The notes under the pieces: generated by a model
What the model saw: only the letters and a program-made list of their open reading frames with translations
The model's database searches: none
Told to the model about the DNA's origin: nothing
Assembly: GCF_900177615.1 (NCBI RefSeq)
Contig: NZ_FXAP01000003.1
Span: forward strand, 62,001 to 126,000
DNA length: 64,000 bases
Direction: 5' to 3'
Source of the DNA: Plantibacter flavus
GTDB lineage: Bacteria; Actinomycetota; Actinomycetes; Actinomycetales; Microbacteriaceae
In this document: positions 59,412-64,000 of the stretch, in pieces
Layout of the letters: the number at the start of each line of letters is the position of its first letter
Position numbering within the stretch: position 1 is the first letter of the stretch
Program-made: the position numbers and the translations under genes

Positions 59412-60842
59412 ATGGACGCCCACGAGATCCGCAACGCCTACCTCGACTTCCTCGAACGGAACGGCCACGCGCTGATCACGCGGGCGCCGCTCATCCCGCG
59501 CGGCGACACGAGCACCCTGTTCAACGGCAGCGGAATGCAGGCACTCCTGCCGTACCTCCTCGGTGAGGAACACCCCGACGGACGGCGGCTGACCGACAGC
59601 CAGCCGTGCGTCCGAGCCCAGGACATCGAGGACGTCGGCGACAACCGGCACACCACCTTCTTCGAGATGCTCGGCAACTGGTCGCTCGGCGACTACTTCA
59701 AGGAGACGCAGATCCGGCAGTTCTTCACCTTCCTCGTCGACATCGTCGGGCTGGATCCGGAGCGGATCTCCGTCACCTGCTTCATCGGCGATCCCGCGAA
59801 CGGCATCCCACGCGACGACGAGGCCGCGTCGATCTGGGCGTCCGTGTTCGCCGAACGCGGGGTCTCCAACGGGATCGCGGAGATCGGTTCCCAGGCCGAC
59901 GGCGACGCCCGCGGGGTGCGGCCCGGAGAGCGGATCTTCTTCTACGACGGCGGCGAGAACTGGTGGTCCCGCGGCGGGTCGCTCGAGGGCACCCCGATCG
60001 GCGACCCGTGCGGCCCCGACAGCGAGGTGTTCTACGACTTCGGCCCCGAGTACCAGGATCCGTCCTACGGCCTCGCGCATCCCGCGAGCGACGGCGGACG
60101 GTTCATGGAGATCGGCAATCAGGTGTTCATGCAGTACCGCCGACGCGAGGACGGCTCGTTCGAGGAACTGGCCCGGCGCAACGTGGACTTCGGCGGCGGC
60201 CTCGAACGCATCGCCGCCGCGGCGATCGACTCCGACGACGTCTTCCGCATCTCGCTCCTGTGGCCCATCGTCGAGCGACTCCAGGAGCTCACCGGGAAAC
60301 GGTACGAGGACGAGACCGCCGCGATGCGCATCATCGCCGACCACCTGCGGGGTGCGACCTTCCTGGCGGTGGACGGTGTGCGTCCGTCGAACAAGGAGCA
60401 GGGCTACGTCATGCGGCGGCTGCTCCGACGGGCGATCCGGCTCGCGCTCTCGCTCGACCTCCACGAGAACTTCTTCGGCGAGATCGTGCCCGTCATCGCC
60501 GGCTTGTACGCCGATGACTACCCGGAGGTGGCCGCCGCCCGCGACGAGGTCGTCGCTGTCCTCGTCAAGGAGGAGCAGTCGTTCCGACGCACGCTGGGCG
60601 CAGGCCTCCAGATGGTCCAGGGGTACGCCGGGCGGGTCATGACGGGACACGACGTGTTCCGGCTGTCGGACACGAACGGCTTTCCGAAGGAGCTGACCAT
60701 CGAGGAGGCCGGGCGCCTCGGCATCGAGGTCGCTCCCGACTGGGAGACGGAGTTCGCCGCCGCCCTCGCCGAGCAGCGCGCGCGGTCCCGCGGAGCGACG
60801 CACCTCGGCGCCGCCGGCCTCCCGGGCGGCGACACCGCCTGA
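59412..60842 (+). CDS. Editing-less alanyl-tRNA synthetase paralogue
   Basis: A 476-residue protein covering exactly the aminoacylation and tRNA-recognition domains of AlaRS. Motif 2 is RAQDIEDVG-DNRHTTFFEMLGNWSLGDYFK (split here; Arg68, Arg79, His80), and motif 3 is VDFGGGLERI, with Asp259, equivalent to the Asp that holds the substrate amino group, and Arg266. The tRNA part has AMRIIADHLRGATFLAVDGV, PSNKEQGYVMRRLLRRAIR and DTNGFPKELT. The chain stops where the editing domain would start; the usual enzyme has about 880 residues. E. coli fragments of this size remain active. It is tail to tail with an MprF-type gene, 14 bases apart. Dedicated Ala-tRNA supply for lipid alanylation is inferred. 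Confidence 0.9.
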   Translation: MDAHEIRNAYLDFLERNGHALITRAPLIPRGDTSTLFNGSGMQALLPYLLGEEHPDGRRLTDSQPCVRAQDIEDVGDNRHTTFFEMLGNWSLGDYFKETQIRQFFTFLVDIVGLDPERISVTCFIGDPANGIPRDDEAASIWASVFAERGVSNGIAEIGSQADGDARGVRPGERIFFYDGGENWWSRGGSLEGTPIGDPCGPDSEVFYDFGPEYQDPSYGLAHPASDGGRFMEIGNQVFMQYRRREDGSFEELARRNVDFGGGLERIAAAAIDSDDVFRISLLWPIVERLQELTGKRYEDETAAMRIIADHLRGATFLAVDGVRPSNKEQGYVMRRLLRRAIRLALSLDLHENFFGEIVPVIAGLYADDYPEVAAARDEVVAVLVKEEQSFRRTLGAGLQMVQGYAGRVMTGHDVFRLSDTNGFPKELTIEEAGRLGIEVAPDWETEFAAALAEQRARSRGATHLGAAGLPGGDTA

Positions 60843-60856
60843 GGGTCGACCTCCGC

Positions 60857-62908
60857 TCAGTCGCGCTTGAGCATGTCGATGCCGGCGCCGGCGAACTGCC
60901 GAAGCGTCGCGTCCGGCAGGAACGCACGGGTGAGCGCCGCGGCGATCCGCGTGAGGTCGCCCTCGTCGCGGTACAGGAGGTAGATCGGCTCCGATCGCGG
61001 ATTGAACTTCTGCTTGAACCGGTGGAGGGACGAGAAGCCGTACACCGGCTCGAGGATGCCGCTGAGCTGGCCGAGCAGGTGCGCGATCCGCCCCTCCTCG
61101 TCCTCCACCCGGTGCGCGAGCGGGGCACCCGAGAGCGAGAGGATCTGCGCGCCCTCCTCGGCGAAGACCTTGGCCGAGGAGGCGATGAGGAACTCCATGA
61201 CCGAGCCGAAGCCCTCCTCGCGTCGCCGCATGAGGTCGAGCGTCCACCCGCGGTGCTCGCCCTCGGGACCGAAGACCGGGAGCCAGCTGAGGAATCCGTC
61301 GACGTCGCCGTCCGGTGAGATCGCGAGGGCCAGACGGACCTCCGGGTCGTCGACCTCCTGCAGGGTCCCGAGGGTGAACCGCATCTCCGGCAGACCCTTG
61401 TCGCCGACCCAGCCCTCGGAGATGGCGCGGATCTGCTGTCGGACGCCCCAGGTCTCGGCGGCGTACGTGCTCATCCGGAAGACCATCCCCTCGCGCTCGG
61501 CCTTGTTGAGCGCCGTGCGGATGTTCGACCAGGCCTTGCCGGTGAACGCGAGACCCGGGAGGTCGACGATCGTGTCGTCGGCGATGATGAGGTCGCGCCA
61601 TCCCTCGGGCATCGCGTCCTTCGTCCCCTGGCTGGAACTGAAGAAGCACGGGATGAGGGAGTCACGCTCGGCCGCCTGGACGAACTCCGCGACGCTCGCC
61701 TGGAGGTGCTCCGGAGGACCGAGCGGGTCGGCGAGCACGATCGCGACACCGGCGTGCTTCTGGTAGGGCACGAGACCCACCGAGGTGCGGAAGTACTCCA
61801 TGCCGTCCCACGTGGCCATCCAGGAGAGCGAGCCGCCGCCGTCGGTCCGGATGAGCGCGCGGGCGTCGTCCGCCGACGGCAGGTCCTGCTGCTGCTTGCG
61901 CCCGACGCCGAGCTGCCGGCGTCGGTGGGACGAGAACGCGCTGCGGGTCGCAAGGAGGTAGACGAGGAAGGCGAGCCAGAGCACGGACGTCGCCAGGAAC
62001 ACGTCGGTGTCGCCCCAGTCGATCGGGAGCTCGGTTGGGTCGAGCGGCGACAGTGCCAGGTACAGGACCGCGACCAGGACGTTGAGGATCGCCCAGACGA
62101 CACTCAGCACCCATGCCCAGCGGCGACCGAGCCGCAGGCCATTGGCGACGAGGATGATCACGACCGTGTCGATCGCGACGTCGAGCCACGGGCCCTCCGC
62201 CGGAGCGGTCGGACCGAACGGACCGTTGGTCGGCACGAGCAGGGCGACGATCTGGACGACGCCGAGCGCCACGCTCGTCGTGAACGCGAGCAGTCGGCGC
62301 TCGCGGACGCTGGCCCGCTGGATACGGAAGGAGCGGTTCACCGCGAGGACGAAGAGCACCGCGAAGGCGTGCTCGAGGTCCGCGAGCGAGCCGATGAAGA
62401 GGACCCCGATCGCGGCGTAGGACGCGACGATGATCCAGCCCCGCTGCCGCCACGGTGAGGCGAAGAGCGACACACACGCGGCGAAACAGGCCATCGTCCC
62501 GCCGGACGGACCGACGTCGAGCATCCCGGCGAGGCTCGTCGCCCAGGGCCAGGGCAGCTGACTCGCGGCCCAGAGGAACCCGGCGGTGGCGAGGACGGCG
62601 ACGAGCTGACCGGCGGCGAACGTGACGAGCGCCACTTTCGATCCCCGCCACCACTCCAGCAGTCCGACCCAGGCGAACCCGATCACCGCGAACACGTAGG
62701 CCCACGGCTCCACGACGAGGAACGTCCCGGTGACGGGGGTCCACCAGCGCCCGGCCTCGAAGGCGGGCAAGCCGTAGGCGACCGCGTCCCACCACGGTTG
62801 CGCCGTCGTCGACTCCCAGAGGCCACGCCCGACGACGCCCACGACGAGGACGACCAGCACCAGGGCGATCGTGACCGGCACCCGGGCGACCACCGTTCGG
62901 ATCCTCAT
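60857..62908 (-). CDS. MprF/DUF2156-type lipid aminoacyltransferase with rhomboid-like membrane domain
   Basis: A 683-residue protein (MRIRTVVARV) starting after a strong GAAGGGGG site. Residues about 330-675 are the DUF2156 aminoacyl-transfer domain: RTALNKAEREGMVFRM, AISEGWVGDKGLPEMRFTLG, GFLSWLPVFG...WTLDLMRRREEGFGSVMEFLI and LSLSGAPLA, the pattern of phosphatidylglycerol lysyl- and alanyl-transferases. The N-terminal helices, however, look rhomboid-like: RWWTPVTGTFL, GWLLEWW-type loop, GPSGG at 133-137 with Ser135, and His180 in DLEHAF. It probably transfers an amino acid from tRNA to a membrane lipid at the cell membrane. Neighbour AlaRS suggests alanine. Confidence 0.85.
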   Translation of the reverse strand: MRIRTVVARVPVTIALVLVVLVVGVVGRGLWESTTAQPWWDAVAYGLPAFEAGRWWTPVTGTFLVVEPWAYVFAVIGFAWVGLLEWWRGSKVALVTFAAGQLVAVLATAGFLWAASQLPWPWATSLAGMLDVGPSGGTMACFAACVSLFASPWRQRGWIIVASYAAIGVLFIGSLADLEHAFAVLFVLAVNRSFRIQRASVRERRLLAFTTSVALGVVQIVALLVPTNGPFGPTAPAEGPWLDVAIDTVVIILVANGLRLGRRWAWVLSVVWAILNVLVAVLYLALSPLDPTELPIDWGDTDVFLATSVLWLAFLVYLLATRSAFSSHRRRQLGVGRKQQQDLPSADDARALIRTDGGGSLSWMATWDGMEYFRTSVGLVPYQKHAGVAIVLADPLGPPEHLQASVAEFVQAAERDSLIPCFFSSSQGTKDAMPEGWRDLIIADDTIVDLPGLAFTGKAWSNIRTALNKAEREGMVFRMSTYAAETWGVRQQIRAISEGWVGDKGLPEMRFTLGTLQEVDDPEVRLALAISPDGDVDGFLSWLPVFGPEGEHRGWTLDLMRRREEGFGSVMEFLIASSAKVFAEEGAQILSLSGAPLAHRVEDEEGRIAHLLGQLSGILEPVYGFSSLHRFKQKFNPRSEPIYLLYRDEGDLTRIAAALTRAFLPDATLRQFAGAGIDMLKRD

Positions 62909-62962
62909 GCGCGCTGCCCCCTTCGTGGTTCCACGGAGCACACGCGCGCCGTGCGGTCGAGG

Positions 62963-64000
62963 CTACAGAACGGCCGTGCGCGACCGCAACGCATCACCGT
63001 CCGGCAGGCTGACCAGCGCGAGCCAGAGTTCGGCCCGAGCGGCGAAGGTGTCGAGCGGTCGCCCGAGCACCTGTTCGACCCGGGTGATGCGGTTGCGGAG
63101 CGTGTGTCGATGGATCCCGAGTCGCCGCGCGGCGGGCTCCCACTGCCCGTTCGCCTCGAGCCAGCCCCGGAGGCTCGGCACGAGGTCGGAGCCCTCCTCA
63201 CGGTCGACGCGGAGCACGGGCTCGAGCAGTTCCTCGGCCACGGCGGCTGCGCGGACGGGATCGAGCAACCCCGCCATCCCTGCTGCGGCGAGCGCCCCGA
63301 ACCGCACGACGGCCTCTCCGGCGGAGACCGCGTGCTCGTGCGCGGAGACCGCCTGCTCGATCCCCGTCGTCAGTTCGGCGAGCGCGACGGCTCGGGAGAG
63401 GCCGAGCCGCCGCGCGGGAGCGGCAGCGATCACGTCCTCGACCGCGCGATCCACGCCCGTCTCCGTGTCCCCCTCGGCCGCTGCGAGGAGGAGGACGGGC
63501 CGTCCGTCCTGCTCGGCGACGAAGAGCGAACCCGGACTGAGCGTCTCGGCCCGTTCCAGCTCGGTGAGGAGCGCCTCGCGCCCTTCGGTCGGCCCGGAGC
63601 AGACGCCGACACGAACCGCTCCGGTCGGCAACGGCGTGCCGAGCTGTTCGGCGACCTCGCGCGCCGCGGGGGCCTGTCCGGCGCGGAGGAGCTGCCAGAC
63701 ACCGGTGCGCAGCGAGCGCCCAGCCCGCCCGAGCGCGCCGCCCTGCTCGAGGGTGAGCCCGGCGATGGCGACGACGGAGGTCACGACGCTCTGGGCCGCG
63801 GCGTCCAGGGGGCCGTCGGTCCCGGCGATGGCGAGCACGCCCCGGAGGTCCCCACGCCGACCGAGGGTCTGGAGCGAGACCGTGCGGGTGCGGCTCGCGA
63901 GCGTCGCCCCCGACCGCTGTCCGCGGCTCAGGAGCATGGTGGCCTCGCCGGCCACCCGCTCCAGGAGGCGCTCGGTCTCGGGACCGGCGGTGGGCCCATC
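62963..64000 (-). CDS. PucR/CdaR-type regulator, 5' end missing
   Basis: The frame runs open through the right edge, so at least 345 residues are present and the N-terminus is outside; a GTG at 63955 is only an internal start candidate. The C-terminal HTH_30 domain is clear: LRGWLEANGQWEPAARRLGIHRHTLRNRITRVEQVLGRPL. The middle holds a GGDEF-like/PucR fold (VRVGVCSGPTEGREALLTELERAE). Such proteins control purine or amino acid catabolism in many actinobacteria. It is cotranscribed or adjacent to the MprF-type gene on the same strand, 54 bases upstream. Confidence 0.85.
   Translation of the reverse strand, partial: DGPTAGPETERLLERVAGEATMLLSRGQRSGATLASRTRTVSLQTLGRRGDLRGVLAIAGTDGPLDAAAQSVVTSVVAIAGLTLEQGGALGRAGRSLRTGVWQLLRAGQAPAAREVAEQLGTPLPTGAVRVGVCSGPTEGREALLTELERAETLSPGSLFVAEQDGRPVLLLAAAEGDTETGVDRAVEDVIAAAPARRLGLSRAVALAELTTGIEQAVSAHEHAVSAGEAVVRFGALAAAGMAGLLDPVRAAAVAEELLEPVLRVDREEGSDLVPSLRGWLEANGQWEPAARRLGIHRHTLRNRITRVEQVLGRPLDTFAARAELWLALVSLPDGDALRSRTAVL

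Noticed and set aside
59412-60842. The short AlaRS as a broken full-length alaS pseudogene
   Set aside because: The frame is intact, catalytic residues are kept, it ends at a domain boundary, and no trace of the editing (HxxxH) or C-terminal domain follows on the plus strand.
1-64000. Prophage, integrative element, tRNA or rRNA genes
   Set aside because: No integrase, transposase or phage structural gene motifs were seen, nor any cloverleaf or rRNA-like sequence; a covariance-model search would be needed to exclude small RNAs.

Overview
The window is high-GC DNA with dense, short-spaced genes, frequent GTG starts, many ATGA/GTGA overlaps and a large share of apparently leaderless promoters. 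Together with actinobacterial marker families (DUF3073 protein, sterol-carrier-like protein beside purD, Rv2578c-type radical SAM protein, septum-formation lipoprotein) and a REP-like CTTCGACAGGCTCAG element, this points to an actinobacterium, most likely family Microbacteriaceae. The content is chromosomal and largely housekeeping or accessory-metabolic. I see no phage, integrase, transposase, tRNA, rRNA or CRISPR array.

Layout. 1-9.1 kb: a partial membrane protein, an AI-2E-family permease, pirin, a three-gene ECF-type importer (S component, fused double ATPase, T component) preceded by a DtxR-like palindrome, a radical SAM protein under a near-consensus LexA box, a YpeA-like acetyltransferase and a type-B carboxylesterase. 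9.2-19.1 kb: a DEAD-box helicase with a long Arg/Asn repeat tract, a GH15 enzyme, NUDIX hydrolase, small membrane and regulatory genes, and a divergent iclR/hutH pair. 19.1-31.7 kb: a large RND pump with a 265-residue tail, the yczR/yczE pair, a dicarboxylate transporter divergent from its two-component system, a DUF4097-padR autoregulated operon and a lipoprotein. 31.9-46.6 kb: a KimA-like permease, two fluoride channels in an operon with a stress protein and a DNA glycosylase, DUF3073, a 2TM protein, purF-purM with a membrane protein, a ZapE-like ATPase, an epimerase, a sterol-carrier-like protein, purD, and a hydrolase with a 2H phosphoesterase. 46.7-50.7 kb: an MFS drug pump with a PadR gene, then purC. 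50.9-58.2 kb: a six-gene phosphonate operon transcribed leftward (phnD, phnC, fused phnE, FAD oxidase, phosphonatase-like HAD, Zn alcohol dehydrogenase). 58.2-64 kb: an HSL-type esterase, a short alanyl-tRNA synthetase paralogue that ends before the editing domain, a convergent MprF/DUF2156-type lipid aminoacyltransferase whose membrane part looks rhomboid-like, and a truncated PucR-type regulator.

Most interesting system: the editing-less AlaRS core (59412-60842) lies tail to tail with an aminoacyl-tRNA-dependent lipid-modifying protein (60857-62908). By analogy with mycobacterial LysX, where a LysRS is fused to an MprF-type domain, I infer a dedicated Ala-tRNA supply for lipid alanylation. 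Second is the phosphonate operon, which has an oxidase plus a phosphonatase-like hydrolase in place of the classical PhnW transaminase. Regulatory sequence is unusually readable here: LexA, DtxR-like, IclR-like, two PadR-type and MocR-type operator candidates, and at least eleven promoters whose -10 hexamer ends exactly six bases before the start codon.
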